Origin: Sinorhizobium psoraleae
GTDB lineage: Bacteria > Pseudomonadota > Alphaproteobacteria > Rhizobiales > Rhizobiaceae
Reading direction: 5' to 3'
NCBI RefSeq assembly: GCF_013283645.1
Contig: NZ_JABEKV010000001.1
Location: 1,418,577-1,482,576 of the forward strand
Length of the DNA: 64,000 bases
The first letter of the stretch is position 1, and the number at the start of each line of letters is the position of its first letter. Below, piece after piece: positions 34,963-44,709 of the stretch. A program made the translations under genes and the position numbers. The notes below the pieces were generated by a model. The model saw only the letters and a list, made by a program, of their open reading frames with translations. It did not search any database and was not told the DNA's origin.

Positions 34963-35502
34963 ATGAGAATATCGTCTGTTGCTGCGGTGGCGGCATGCCT
35001 TGGCATGTTCTTCACCGGGATGGGTACGTCGTACGCGGGGGGCGTCGACAAGACCATCAAGACCTCTGCCCTTCCGTCGGCCACCAGAACGACAGGCTAT
35101 CCGAAACCAGACCTGACACTATCGCCCGTCTCCCAATACACCATTCTCATCCAATCCTACGCAAAACAATATGGCGTCCCCGCCGGTCTCGCCCATGCCG
35201 TCGTGCAGGTCGAAAGCAACTTCGACGCCAGCGCGCGCGGCAGTTCCGGCGAAATCGGCCTCATGCAGATCAAGCCCGCCACCGCCCGCATGATGGGCTA
35301 TTCCGGTTCCGCCAAGGACCTCTACGATCCGGAAACCAACATCAAGTTCGGCATGATGTACCTCGCGAAGGCGCGCGAGCTTTCGGACGGCACCACCTGC
35401 GGAACCATCCTGAAATACAACGCCGGTCATGCCGCCAAGCGGATGAATCCGGTATCGAAGCGCTATTGCGGCAAGGTCCGGACGATCCTGAACGAGACCT
35501 GA
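34963..35502 (+). CDS. Small secreted lytic transglycosylase (SLT domain)
   Basis: A 179-residue protein with a signal peptide (MRISSVAAVAACLGMFFTGMGTSYA) and an SLT domain: GLAHAVVQVESNFDASARGSSG with the catalytic Glu, then IGLMQIKPATARMMGY and YDPETNIKFGMMYLAKA. It resembles the compact transglycosylases often used to open the wall locally. The ribosome site is weak (CGGAGA at about 12 nt). Confidence 0.85.
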   Translation: MRISSVAAVAACLGMFFTGMGTSYAGGVDKTIKTSALPSATRTTGYPKPDLTLSPVSQYTILIQSYAKQYGVPAGLAHAVVQVESNFDASARGSSGEIGLMQIKPATARMMGYSGSAKDLYDPETNIKFGMMYLAKARELSDGTTCGTILKYNAGHAAKRMNPVSKRYCGKVRTILNET

Positions 35503-35505
35503 TCC

Positions 35506-35542
35506 TCGGTCCCGGGGGGGGGCGGCTTCGTCCCCGAACCGA
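35506..35542 (+). terminator. GC-rich hairpin after the small transglycosylase
   Basis: TCGGT at 35506-35510 pairs with ACCGA at 35538-35542, and an inner G-run (35514-35522) pairs with CCCC at 35532-35535. It begins 3 nt past the stop codon. No T-run follows. Confidence 0.45.
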
Positions 35543-35688
35543 CATATGACTTGCCTTGGAGCGGTTCCGATCCGAGGCTTGGCCGGATAGGTCTCGCGTT
35601 CCGGCATACCGTTAATTCCCGATGGAATTCGGTGCCATTGTTAGTGCGGTATGTTATCCCCGGCGGAAGCGAACAGTCGGGAAGTGGC

Positions 35689-36876
35689 ATGTCGGAAAAC
35701 ATTGATTTCGCCGTCGTCGGCAAGGGCATGATGGGTGCTGCGGCCGCGCGGCATCTGAGTGGTGCCGGTGCAAGCGTTGCGCTCATCGGCCCCGACGAGC
35801 CGGAAGATTGGGCCAACCACGGCGGCGTTTTCGCCAGCCACTACGACAATGCCCGCATTACCCGCACGATCGACGGCGATCCGGTCTGGGCCCGTCTTGC
35901 CCGCCGTTCGATCGATCGCTACGCGGAGATCGCCGGCGAGAGCGGCGTCGACTTCTACGCGGAGGTCGGTTGCCTGATCGCCGCGCCGGCGCCAGGCGGC
36001 GAATTCGACTATCTGGAGAACGTCGGACACGCCCGTGACAGGCTCGGCGTCGAGGCGCCGCTGATTTTGGGCGATGATCTCGCTCAGCGCTTTCCCTGGT
36101 TTCGTTTCCCCAAGGGCTACGGCGGTATTCATGAGGCGCGGGGCGCGGGCCACATCAATCCTCGGGCGCTGGTGCTGGCGCAGACGATCCTTGCCGAAAG
36201 ATCGGGCGCACGCGTCATCCGTTCCGAGGTGACTGCCGTCGAGGAGAATTCGGATCATGCCGCCGTTACGACTGCCGACGGTCAAACGGTTCGGGCGGGG
36301 CGTGTCCTTGTCGCTGCCGGCGGCTTTTCGCTGTCGAAGGCACTGCTGCCGCGGCCGATCGATCTCGCCGTGAAGGCGCGCACGGTGCTTTTTGCCGAGG
36401 TCGCTGCCGAAGATCTCGTGAACTTCGAGCGCATGCCATCGCTGATCGGCGCGGCTCCGGAGCAGGAGCGAAGCTATTATCTGCTGCCGCCGGTTGCCTA
36501 TGCCGACGGCAAACACTACATCAAGATCGGCGGCGACCCGACCGACCGGCTGCTCGCGAGCGAACCGGCGGTGAGGGAGTGGTTCCGCAGCGGCGGTAAT
36601 GCGCCCGCGGCCGATCATTTGCGTGGCTTGCTTGCCGGAGTGATGCCGGGCTTCCAGCCTGTTTCGACGCATTTTGCGCCTTGCGTCACGTCGTTCACGC
36701 GCCACGGCTATCCCTATATCGGCTTTGCCAGCGATCGCCTCGCCGTCGTCACCGGCGGCAACGGTCAGGCCGCGAAGAGTTCCGACGAGATCGGCCGACT
36801 CGGTGCCGTGCTCGTCCTGAACGGGCATCTCGATGCCCCCGAATACGAGACCGATTTTGCGGTTTCGTACCGCTGA
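35689..36876 (+). CDS. FAD-dependent oxidoreductase (DAO family)
   Basis: A 395-residue flavoprotein. The FAD motif is FAVVGKGMMGAAAARHLSGAGASVALIG at the N terminus, and C-terminal YIGFASDRLAVVTGGNGQAAKSS closes the cofactor site. It resembles sarcosine/amino-acid oxidases of the DAO superfamily; the substrate is unknown. GGGAAGTGGC before the ATG at 35689 supports this start over a frame extending 46 codons upstream. Confidence 0.8.
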   Translation: MSENIDFAVVGKGMMGAAAARHLSGAGASVALIGPDEPEDWANHGGVFASHYDNARITRTIDGDPVWARLARRSIDRYAEIAGESGVDFYAEVGCLIAAPAPGGEFDYLENVGHARDRLGVEAPLILGDDLAQRFPWFRFPKGYGGIHEARGAGHINPRALVLAQTILAERSGARVIRSEVTAVEENSDHAAVTTADGQTVRAGRVLVAAGGFSLSKALLPRPIDLAVKARTVLFAEVAAEDLVNFERMPSLIGAAPEQERSYYLLPPVAYADGKHYIKIGGDPTDRLLASEPAVREWFRSGGNAPAADHLRGLLAGVMPGFQPVSTHFAPCVTSFTRHGYPYIGFASDRLAVVTGGNGQAAKSSDEIGRLGAVLVLNGHLDAPEYETDFAVSYR

Positions 36877-36881
36877 CCGAT

Positions 36882-36988
36882 CTACAGCGCCGCGCGTCCG
36901 ATCGGACGCGCTAAGATCGCTGTAGCACTTTGAAGTGGTGCATGATTTTGTCCTTAAATCGATTCCGATTGAAGGAATCATGCGGTAG
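36882..36988 (+). repeat. Mosaic palindromic repeat, copy E
   Basis: CAGCGCCGCGCGTCCGATCG and GTAGCACTTTGAAGTGGTGC modules, then TGATTTTGTCCTTAAATCGA pairing with GATTGAAGGAATCATG. Lies between the FAD oxidoreductase and rnpB. Confidence 0.8.
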
Positions 36989-37063
36989 GCAAGGGGATCC
37001 GGGCAAGCGAAAGTGAAATCGCCGATTTCTCTGGCGCTTGCCGCTTTGGTCAGTTAATGACCC

Positions 37064-37475
37064 CTCTGCCAGTTGGCCGGGCAGCCGCGCCCCGCAAGCG
37101 CCGAAAGGCCGCGGGGGGAGGAAAGTCCGGGCTCCACGGAGACACGGTGCCGGATAACGTCCGGCGGGGGCGACCCCAGGGAAAGTGCCACAGAAAGCAA
37201 ACCGCTTCGCTTCGCGGAGTAAGGGTGAAAGGGTGGGGTAAGAGCCCACCGCGGACATGGCAACATGGACGGCACGGCAAACCCCACCGGGAGCAAGACC
37301 GAATAGGGATGACACGGGCGCGCGAGCGTCCAGCCGGTTTCCAGGCGCGTCATCCGGGTGGGTTGCAAGAGGCTGCGCGCAAGCGCAGTCCCAGATGAAT
37401 GGCTGCCACGTTCCGTTCCTTCGGGGGCGGGGCCATACAGAACCCGGCTTACAGGCCAACTGGCAATTTTTCTTC
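37064..37475 (+). ncRNA. rnpB: RNase P RNA, bacterial class A
   Basis: The ends pair: GCCAGTTGGCC at 37068-37078 with GGCCAACTGGC at 37454-37464 (helix P1). The conserved 5' block GGGGAGGAAAGTCCGGGCTC, the central GGGTAAGAGCCCACCG and GCAAACCCCACCGGGAGCAA, and the 3' TACAGAACCCGGCTTACAGG are all hallmarks of alpha-proteobacterial RNase P RNA. It is the catalytic part of RNase P, which matures tRNA 5' ends. A T-rich stretch (CAATTTTTCTT) after P1 fits the end of transcription. The exact ends are approximate. Confidence 0.95.
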
Positions 37476-37680
37476 CATACCTTTTCGCGCGTCGACGTCG
37501 CGCGTCGCGTCGACCCTTTCCTTCTCCTTGAACGAATCAACTGGCAAAGGCCGTATGGCTGGCCCCGTCCCGGGCGGTTTCGCGCGGGATTCCAATGGAT
37601 TAGGGTTCCGATCGTAACCCTTTGTTAAACTTAACAACCTATCAATATTTGATCATCCGCGAGGCTTATTACGAGCTTCT

Positions 37681-37714
37681 CCCATTGACGCCCATATGGT
37701 CCCATGTTATCCCA
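37681..37714 (+). promoter_or_regulatory. MraZ operator: four CCCA boxes at 10-bp intervals
   Basis: CCCA occurs at 37681, 37691, 37701 and 37711, each separated by six bases (TGGG on the other strand). This matches the known MraZ-binding arrangement of TGGGN repeats with one-helical-turn spacing. It lies about 180 bp before mraZ, and should autoregulate the dcw cluster. Confidence 0.85.
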
Positions 37715-37890
37715 TAATGGTACTGCGCAAGGGCCGCGTCGTGGCCCATCATCGCAAAATTCCAAGGTTCCTTCCTCGGAAGGATTAGGCGGGCGCGCTT
37801 GTGTCCGGCGGGGGTCTTTTGCGCGCGCAGGCAGGTGTTCGCGCGGGTCGATGATCATGGCCCGTCAGTCGGAGGCGGCCGTTTCGCGTC

Positions 37891-38331
37891 ATGAACCGCT
37901 TCTTGTCACATGCAACGAACCGGATCGATGCAAAGGGGCGGGTCTCCGTGCCTTCCGCGTTCCGTGCCGTGCTTTCGGATGGAGGCGTCCGGGAGTTATA
38001 CTGCTTTCAGGACTTCGTCTTTCCGGCGATCAGCGTCGGCGGGCCGGAGCTTCTGGACCGGTTCGAGAAGCAGATGGCGGCCGAGGATCCGTTTTCGGAT
38101 GCCGCCAACCAGATGTCGCTCCTCGTTCATGGGGGCGGCGTCTTTGTGAAGCTCGACCCGGAGGGCCGGTTGATGGTGACGGATTTCATTCGCGACTTCA
38201 CCGGCATCTCGACCGACGTGACTTTTGTCGGCCGGGGCGATCATTTTCAGCTCTGGGAGCCGCAGGCGTTTGCGAGGGCGCAGGCGGAGGCCCGGGAAGG
38301 GCGCAAATCACGGGGGTTGCGTCCGGAATAG
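37891..38331 (+). CDS. mraZ: Transcriptional regulator MraZ
   Basis: A 146-residue protein with two SpoVT/AbrB-type domains: [21 protein letters not shown] and [21 protein letters not shown]. MraZ binds TGGG repeats upstream of its own gene and controls the dcw cluster. The ribosome site (GGAGG) is unusually far, about 15 nt before the ATG, but the conserved N terminus supports this start. The next gene follows by 14 nt. Confidence 0.95.
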   Translation: MNRFLSHATNRIDAKGRVSVPSAFRAVLSDGGVRELYCFQDFVFPAISVGGPELLDRFEKQMAAEDPFSDAANQMSLLVHGGGVFVKLDPEGRLMVTDFIRDFTGISTDVTFVGRGDHFQLWEPQAFARAQAEAREGRKSRGLRPE

Positions 38332-38345
38332 AATGGAGAGGCGGA

Positions 38346-39371
38346 ATGGTGACGGATCAAGGCGGCGGAGTTTCTGAAGCCGACGGCGGACCGGTTCGTC
38401 ACATTCCCGTCCTGTTGAGCGAAGTGCTCGCCGCCCTCGATCCCGCGCCCGGCAAGATCGTTCTCGACGGCACTTTCGGTGCCGGCGGCTACACGTCCGC
38501 CATCCTGAAAGCGGGCGCCGACGTGATCGCGCTCGATCGCGATCCGACGGCGATTGCCGCCGGCCAGCCGCTCGCCGCTGCCTCCGAAGGGCGGCTCACG
38601 CTCGTTCATTCCCGTTTTTCCGATCTCGCCGAGCACGCGCCGGCAGAGGGGCTCGATGGCGTCGTGCTCGATATCGGCGTCTCGTCCATGCAGATCGACG
38701 AGGCGGAGCGCGGCTTCTCGTTCCAGAAAAAGGGCCCGCTCGATATGCGCATGTCGGCCGCCGGCGTCTCCGCAGCCGATGTCGTCAACCGCGCCAAGGT
38801 CTCCGATCTCATTCGCATCTTCGGGTTCCTCGGCGAAGAGAAGCAGGCAGGCCGCATTGCCCGCGCCATCGAGAAGCGCCGCGCCGACGCGCCGTTCGAA
38901 ACGACGCGCGATCTCGCCAATCTCATCGAGGCGGTGACGCCGCGCAAGGCCAAGGACAAGATTCATCCCGCGACCCGCGTCTTCCAGGCGCTTCGCATCT
39001 TCGTCAACGACGAGCTCGGCGAACTTGCCAATGCGCTTTTCGCGGCCGAGCGGGTGTTGAAGCCCGGCGGGCGCCTCGTCGTGGTCACGTTTCATTCTCT
39101 CGAAGACAGGATCGTCAAGACATTCTTCCAGGACCGATCCGGCAAGGCGGCAGGATCCCGCCACCTGCCGATGGTTGCTGCCCGCGCCGCAACCTTCACG
39201 CCAGTTGGCAAGCCTATGATTGCAGCCAGCGAGGAAGAAGCGTCCCGCAATCCGCGCGCCCGGTCCGCCAAGCTCAGGGCCGGCATCCGCACGGAGGCCC
39301 CGTCGCCGGGAGACGATCTGTCCATTTTCAATCTGCCGGAACTGGCGAGCCTTGCGAAACTGGGGGGCTGA
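38346..39371 (+). CDS. rsmH: 16S rRNA (cytosine-1402 N4)-methyltransferase RsmH (MraW)
   Basis: A 341-residue methyltransferase. [13 protein letters not shown] and [15 protein letters not shown] hold the SAM site; [20 protein letters not shown] and [16 protein letters not shown] are family signatures. It methylates C1402 of 16S rRNA in the ribosomal P site. The frame is open further upstream through mraZ, but GAGAGG before the ATG at 38346 and the conserved length decide this start. Confidence 0.95.
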   Translation: MVTDQGGGVSEADGGPVRHIPVLLSEVLAALDPAPGKIVLDGTFGAGGYTSAILKAGADVIALDRDPTAIAAGQPLAAASEGRLTLVHSRFSDLAEHAPAEGLDGVVLDIGVSSMQIDEAERGFSFQKKGPLDMRMSAAGVSAADVVNRAKVSDLIRIFGFLGEEKQAGRIARAIEKRRADAPFETTRDLANLIEAVTPRKAKDKIHPATRVFQALRIFVNDELGELANALFAAERVLKPGGRLVVVTFHSLEDRIVKTFFQDRSGKAAGSRHLPMVAARAATFTPVGKPMIAASEEEASRNPRARSAKLRAGIRTEAPSPGDDLSIFNLPELASLAKLGG

Positions 39372-39376
39372 GAAAG

Positions 39377-39760
39377 ATGCTGCGAACGCTCGACATTGTC
39401 CTGATCGTCGTCATGACGGCAGCCGCCACGGTGACCTATACGATCAAGCACCAGGCCGAGAACAAGCGCGAGGAGGTCCGCCGGCTCGATGCGGCCATCA
39501 AGCTTGAGGAAGACACGATCGATCTGCTGAGGGCAGACTGGGCGCTGCTGACCCAGCCGAACCGGCTGGAGCGCCTCGTCGCCGCCTTCGCCGTCGACCT
39601 GCAACTCGCGCCGACCCCTTCGACCCAGCTCGCCCGGCCCGAGGAGCTTCCGATGTTGAAGGCGGATCTGCCGCAGCCGGAAAATGACAAGGCGGCTGAA
39701 GACGGCGTCGCTGCCGTCATCAAGACGGATGATATCGCAACAGGTTCGGTGGCGCGCTGA
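39377..39760 (+). CDS. ftsL: Cell division protein FtsL
   Basis: A 127-residue bitopic protein: one membrane helix (LDIVLIVVMTAAATVTYTI, about 5-23) followed by a coiled-coil region (HQAENKREEVRRLDAAIKLEEDTIDLLRADW). FtsL forms the divisome subcomplex with FtsB and FtsQ. Position between rsmH and ftsI is canonical, and its stop overlaps the ftsI start (TGATG). Confidence 0.92.
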   Translation: MLRTLDIVLIVVMTAAATVTYTIKHQAENKREEVRRLDAAIKLEEDTIDLLRADWALLTQPNRLERLVAAFAVDLQLAPTPSTQLARPEELPMLKADLPQPENDKAAEDGVAAVIKTDDIATGSVAR

Positions 39761-41505
39761 TGTCGTTTCTCTCCCGTATCATGGTGCTGAAGAGCAAGGC
39801 GCATTTTTCGGCGGGCGGCAATAACCGCCCGTCCGATGGGGTCAACGTCACAATCCAGGGGACGCGCAAGAAGAGCGCCAGCCAGGCGAAGAACCGGGTC
39901 GCGATCGTCATTGCCAGCTTCGGCATCGTTTATGCGGTGATCGGCGGGCGGCTGGTGCAATACGGCATGGCGCAGCCGGAGACCGTCTCCTCGATCGGGC
40001 GCGCCGACAACCTTATGGCTTCGCGCCCCGACATTCTCGACCGCAACGGTGAGATCCTCGCAACCGACATCCGCACCGTGTCGCTCTATGCCGAGCCGCA
40101 CAAGATCGTCGATGCCGACGAAGCGGTGGAGCGCCTGGCGACGGTCCTGCCCGATCTCAACGCCCGCGAGATCTACAACAAGCTCAAGTCGAAATCGCGC
40201 TTCCAATGGCTGCGCCGGCAGCTGACGCCGAAGCAGCAGAGCGAAATCCTGGCGCTCGGGATTCCCGGCGTCGGCTTCCGCCCGGAAAAGCGGCGCTTCT
40301 ATCCCGGAGGTCCGACCGCCGCCCACATCCTCGGCCATGTCAATATCGACAACCGGGGCGTCGCGGGCATGGAGCGCTACATCGACAGCCAGGGCCTCGC
40401 CGATCTCGCCGCCATCGGCATGACAAGCGACGCGAAACTCGAGCCGGTCAAGCTTTCAATCGATGTGCGCGTCCAGAACATCGTGCGTGACGTCATTGAC
40501 GCGGGCATGAAGAATTTCCAGGCGATTGCCGCCGGCGCGGTCGTGCTCGACGTCAACACCGGCGAAGTGCTGGCGATGGCCTCGGTTCCGGACTACGACC
40601 CGAACAAGCCGGTGGAAGGCGCCGAGGAAGGCTGGATGAACCGCATGTCGAACGGCACGTTCGAGATGGGCTCGACCTTCAAGACCTTCACGATCGCGAT
40701 GGGGCTCGACTCCGGCAAGGTGACGCTCAACGACAGCTTCGATGCGACTGCGCCGATCCGCATCGGCGGCTTCACCATCAAGGATTTTCACGGCAAGCGT
40801 CGCGTGCTGACCGTTCCGGAGATCTTCCAGTACTCCTCGAACATCGGCACGGCCAAGATCGCCGATCTGGTCGGCATTCCCGGGCACAAGGAGTTCCTGA
40901 CGCGCATCGGGCTCCTGTCGAAGCTGCCGACGGAGCTTCCGGAGGTCAAGACACCGAGCCAGCCGCGCGAATGGAAGAAGATTAATTCGATCACCATCTC
41001 CTTCGGCCACGGCGTTTCGACGACGCCATTGCAGACGGCGGTTGCCGGAGCCGCGTTGGTCAATGGCGGCAAGCTCATCCCGCCGACCTTCCTTCCGCGC
41101 ACAGAGGAGCAGGCAAGCGAGCTTGCGACCGCGGTCGTCAAGAAGAGCACCAGCGAAGATATGCGCTTCCTGCTCCGCTGGAACGGCATCGCCGGCTCCG
41201 GCAAGCGTGCGCTCGTTCCCGGCTTCAACGTCGGCGGCAAGACCGGCACGGCCGACAAGGTGGTCAACGGCCGTTACGCCAGCGACCTGAACTTCAACGC
41301 CTTCCTCGCCGCGTTCCCGATCGACAATCCCAAATACATCGTGCTGACCTTCATCGATGCACCCAAGACCGGCGAAGGTGGCGGGCGGACCGCGGGTTCC
41401 AACGCAGCGCCCATGGTGCGCGATATCATCAGCCGCTCCGCGCCTCTTCTCGGCGTCGAACCGAAATTTGGAGAAGACGGTTCTGCCTTGCTTGTGTCTT
41501 ATTGA
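39760..41505 (+). CDS. ftsI: Septal peptidoglycan transpeptidase FtsI (PBP3)
   Basis: A 581-residue class B penicillin-binding protein. One membrane helix (VAIVIASFGIVYAVIGGRLV, about 47-66) precedes the dimerisation domain. The active site shows MGSTFKTF (Ser near 305), YSSNIGT and GGKTGTADK (Lys near 492). It cross-links peptidoglycan at the septum with FtsW as partner. The overlap with ftsL implies coupled translation. Confidence 0.95.
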   Translation: MSFLSRIMVLKSKAHFSAGGNNRPSDGVNVTIQGTRKKSASQAKNRVAIVIASFGIVYAVIGGRLVQYGMAQPETVSSIGRADNLMASRPDILDRNGEILATDIRTVSLYAEPHKIVDADEAVERLATVLPDLNAREIYNKLKSKSRFQWLRRQLTPKQQSEILALGIPGVGFRPEKRRFYPGGPTAAHILGHVNIDNRGVAGMERYIDSQGLADLAAIGMTSDAKLEPVKLSIDVRVQNIVRDVIDAGMKNFQAIAAGAVVLDVNTGEVLAMASVPDYDPNKPVEGAEEGWMNRMSNGTFEMGSTFKTFTIAMGLDSGKVTLNDSFDATAPIRIGGFTIKDFHGKRRVLTVPEIFQYSSNIGTAKIADLVGIPGHKEFLTRIGLLSKLPTELPEVKTPSQPREWKKINSITISFGHGVSTTPLQTAVAGAALVNGGKLIPPTFLPRTEEQASELATAVVKKSTSEDMRFLLRWNGIAGSGKRALVPGFNVGGKTGTADKVVNGRYASDLNFNAFLAAFPIDNPKYIVLTFIDAPKTGEGGGRTAGSNAAPMVRDIISRSAPLLGVEPKFGEDGSALLVSY

Positions 41506-41571
41506 CCGTGAAATGAGAATGCGGACGATTCGTCATCGGGCGGATCGATATCGATGCGAGACATGCAGTTC

Positions 41572-43032
41572 ATGAAGATCAAGGACCTGGCGGGAAAAAG
41601 CTTCCCGGAACTCTCGGCGCAACTGAAGGGCGTTTCCTCGGATATCGAGATCGCCGGCATCACGGCCGACAGCCGGCAGGTCAAGCCGGGCGATCTTTTC
41701 GTCGCCGTCGCCGGGACAAAGGCGAACGGCACCGCATATATCGCTGATGCCCTTTCGCGCGGCGCCGCGGCCGTGATTACAGCGGCCGGCACCGCTGCCG
41801 AGGCCGGGGTGCCGGTATTCGGGTTGTCGGAGCCGCGCCGTTTCCTGGCGAAGGCGGCGGCAGCCTTCTACGCGCGCCAACCGGAGACCATGGTGGCTGT
41901 GACCGGAACGGCGGGCAAGACTTCCGTCGCCTCCTTCACCCGGCAGATCTGGGCGCATTCTGGTCTTTCCGCCGCGATGATCGGAACGACCGGCGTCGTG
42001 GCGCCGGGCCGCAACGATTATGGATCGCTGACCACGCCGGATCCGGTTTCCCTGCACAAGCTGCTTAAAGAGCTCGCCGATGCCGGCGTGACCCATGCGG
42101 CAATGGAAGCCTCCAGCCACGGCCTCGATCAGAGCCGGCTCGACGGCGTTCGGCTTGCCGCTGCGGCCTTCACCAATCTCGGCCGCGACCACATGGACTA
42201 TCATCCGACGGTCGAACACTACATGGCCTCGAAGATGCGTCTGTTCTCGGCGCTCCTGCCCAAGGGCGCGCCGGCGGTGATCTTCGCCGACGACCAATGG
42301 TCGGACCAGGCGATCGCCGCTGCCCGCAAAGCCGGGCAGGATGTGCGCACAGTCGGACGCAAGGGCGAATTCATCACGTTGAAGCGCGTCGAACATTTCC
42401 GCCACAAGCAGTCGGCGGAGGTGCATGTCGGCGACGATATTTTTGAAATCCACGTGCCGCTTGCCGGCGACTTCCAGGTTGCCAACGCGCTGGTTGCCGC
42501 CGGCCTTGCCATGTCCACCGGCATCAGCGCCAAGGTGGCATTCTCGGCGCTCGAGAAATTGCAGGGCGCGTCCGGGCGCCTGGAACTCGTCGGACACACC
42601 AAGGACGGCGCGCTCGCCTATGTGGACTACGCCCACAAACCGGACGCGCTGGAAAACGTCCTGACCTCGGTTCGTCCCTTCACCACCGGCCGCATCATCC
42701 TTGTCTTCGGCTGCGGCGGCGATCGCGACAAAGGCAAGCGGCCGATCATGGGCGAGATCGCCACGCGGCTTGCTGATGTCGTTATCGTCACTGACGATAA
42801 TCCGCGTTCGGAAGTGCCGGAAGTCATCCGCGCCGAGATCATGGCTGCGGCCAAGGGCGCGACCGAAATCGGCGACCGCGCCGAGGCGATCCGCGCCGCC
42901 GCCGGTATGCTCAAGAGCGGCGACACCCTGATCGTCGCCGGCAAGGGACATGAGGAAGGGCAGACGATCGGGTCCGTGACCCTGCCGTTCTCGGACCATG
43001 AGGAAGTGCGCAAGGCATTGGGAGGGCTATGA
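41572..43032 (+). CDS. murE: UDP-N-acetylmuramoyl-tripeptide synthetase MurE
   Basis: A 486-residue Mur ligase. The ATP loop is [22 protein letters not shown] and the LGRDHMDYH metal region follow, and DDNPRSE near 408-414 is the DNPR motif that selects meso-diaminopimelate. It adds mDAP to UDP-MurNAc-L-Ala-D-Glu. ATGs at 41554, 41563 and 41572 are in frame; the last matches the conserved MKIKDLAG start but the ribosome site does not decide. The gap to ftsI is about 66 nt. Confidence 0.94.
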   Translation: MKIKDLAGKSFPELSAQLKGVSSDIEIAGITADSRQVKPGDLFVAVAGTKANGTAYIADALSRGAAAVITAAGTAAEAGVPVFGLSEPRRFLAKAAAAFYARQPETMVAVTGTAGKTSVASFTRQIWAHSGLSAAMIGTTGVVAPGRNDYGSLTTPDPVSLHKLLKELADAGVTHAAMEASSHGLDQSRLDGVRLAAAAFTNLGRDHMDYHPTVEHYMASKMRLFSALLPKGAPAVIFADDQWSDQAIAAARKAGQDVRTVGRKGEFITLKRVEHFRHKQSAEVHVGDDIFEIHVPLAGDFQVANALVAAGLAMSTGISAKVAFSALEKLQGASGRLELVGHTKDGALAYVDYAHKPDALENVLTSVRPFTTGRIILVFGCGGDRDKGKRPIMGEIATRLADVVIVTDDNPRSEVPEVIRAEIMAAAKGATEIGDRAEAIRAAAGMLKSGDTLIVAGKGHEEGQTIGSVTLPFSDHEEVRKALGGL

Positions 43033-43033
43033 T

Positions 43034-44467
43034 TTGAACTGGCTCTGGACAAGCAGCGATCTTCTGGCTGCGATGAACGGCCGTCCGGTCGGAAACCTGC
43101 CAGAGGGAATTGCCGGCATCTCGATCGACAGCCGAACGATCAACAAGGGCGAGGCATTTTTCGCGATCAAGGGCGATCGCGTCGACGGCCATGACTATGC
43201 CGGGATCGCACTTGCCAATGGAGCTGCCCTTCTTGTCGTCAGCGAAGGCAAGATTCCTGCGCTCGGCCGACTGATCGCACCGATGATCGTGGTCGACGAC
43301 GTGCTGGAGGCATTGATCCGCCTCGGCTGCGCCGCGCGCGACCGCAGCGCTGCGAAGGTCATTGCCGTCACCGGTTCGGTCGGCAAGACCACGACGAAGG
43401 AAATGCTGAGGCACGTGCTTTCGCCGCTCGGCCGCGTGCACGCCTCCGTTGCCTCCTTCAACAATCACTGGGGCGTGCCGCTCACCCTTGCGCGCATGCC
43501 GGAAGCGACGGACTTCGGCATCTTCGAGATCGGCATGAACCATCCGGGCGAGATCCGGCCGCTGACGAAGATGGTTCGCCCGCATGTGGCCGTCGTCACC
43601 AGTATCGCTCCCGCCCATCTGGGCAATTTCGCGAGTCTCGACGAGATCGCAACGGCAAAGGCCGAGATCTTCGAAGGCGTCGTCAACGGCGGTCATGCCG
43701 TCCTCAATCTCGACAGCCCGCAATACAACCTGCTGGAGCGGGCCGCCGGTGCGGCCGGGGTGAGCTACATCCATTCCTTCGGCGCCAATCCGAAAGCGGA
43801 GTTCCGGCTGGTCGAGTTCGCCGGCGGATCGGAAGGGTCGGTGCTTTGGGCGGGGATCGGCGGCAGGACGCTGGAAGTCGCGATCGGCGCTCCCGGGCGC
43901 CATATCGCCGAAAACGCGCTGGCCGTGATCGCTGCGGCGAAGCTTGCAGGCGCCGATCTCGATCAGGTCCTGGCGTCGCTTGCGACCATGCGGCCGGAAA
44001 AGGGCAGGGGACTGCAGCACCGCCTGAAGGTCGGCGCGGGTCACCTGACGCTGATCGACGAGAGCTACAATGCCAACCCGGCCTCGATGCGCGCTGCGAT
44101 CTCGTTGCTCGGCGATGCCGAACCACCGGTCGGCGGTCGCCGGATCGCGATCCTCGGCGACATGCTGGAGATGGGCGAGCACGCGGCCGATGTCCATGCC
44201 GCCCTTGCAGAACCGGTCGTCGAGGCGGGAATTGCGGACGTCTGGTTAGCCGGGCCCGAGATGGCGCATCTGCGCGACGCGCTGCCGCCGGAGGTTTCGG
44301 TCGTCTATCGGCAGGTCGTCGACGATCTCACGGATTACGCACTCGCGGCGGTTGCCGCCGGCGATGTCGTGATGGTCAAATCATCCAAGGGAACCGGCTG
44401 CGCGAAGATCGTCCAGGCTCTTCTCGATGCCTATCCGGAAGAGGCGGTGAGGCGCGGGGAAGTATAA
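43034..44467 (+). CDS. murF: UDP-MurNAc-tripeptide--D-Ala-D-Ala ligase MurF
   Basis: A 477-residue Mur ligase; ATP loop VIAVTGSVGKTTTKEML, NHWGVPLTLARMP, EIGMNHPGEIRPL, and DESYNANPASMRAA. It adds D-Ala-D-Ala to finish UDP-MurNAc-pentapeptide. The start is a TTG: GGAGGG at 43021-43026 lies 7 nt before it, and the protein then begins in the conserved NWLWTSSDLL segment. The upstream ATG at 42998 lies inside murE and has no such site. Confidence 0.93.
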   Translation: MNWLWTSSDLLAAMNGRPVGNLPEGIAGISIDSRTINKGEAFFAIKGDRVDGHDYAGIALANGAALLVVSEGKIPALGRLIAPMIVVDDVLEALIRLGCAARDRSAAKVIAVTGSVGKTTTKEMLRHVLSPLGRVHASVASFNNHWGVPLTLARMPEATDFGIFEIGMNHPGEIRPLTKMVRPHVAVVTSIAPAHLGNFASLDEIATAKAEIFEGVVNGGHAVLNLDSPQYNLLERAAGAAGVSYIHSFGANPKAEFRLVEFAGGSEGSVLWAGIGGRTLEVAIGAPGRHIAENALAVIAAAKLAGADLDQVLASLATMRPEKGRGLQHRLKVGAGHLTLIDESYNANPASMRAAISLLGDAEPPVGGRRIAILGDMLEMGEHAADVHAALAEPVVEAGIADVWLAGPEMAHLRDALPPEVSVVYRQVVDDLTDYALAAVAAGDVVMVKSSKGTGCAKIVQALLDAYPEEAVRRGEV

Positions 44468-44479
44468 CGGGCGTTGCCA

Positions 44480-44583
44480 CTACTGCATGTTTCCTGATCG
44501 GAACCGATTTAAGGAAAGAACATGCGGCAATTGAAAGTGCGACAGCGAGCTTTGTGCGTCTGAAAGGATGCACGGCGCTGTGG
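44480..44583 (+). repeat. Mosaic palindromic repeat, copy F, inside the dcw cluster
   Basis: TACTGCATGTTTCCTGATCG / AACCGATTTAAGG / AACATGCGGCAATTGAAAGT modules, then CGACAGCG and GTGCGTCTG. It occupies the only sizeable gap (about 240 nt) in the murF-mraY part of the cluster. Confidence 0.8.
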
Positions 44584-44709
44584 TGCTGGTGGATACCGCC
44601 CTTCGGCCAGGGGATATGGCCTAACATAGTCGACCACAAGCGGGTAACGTCTATCAGATGATTCTGTTGGACAATGTCCGATTCTAAAACCTTTGGGGAA
44701 AGGTCCCTT

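Noticed and set aside
37704-38345. N-terminal extension of rsmH through mraZ
   Set aside because: The frame is open by chance; the ribosome site at 38341 and the family length place the start at 38346.
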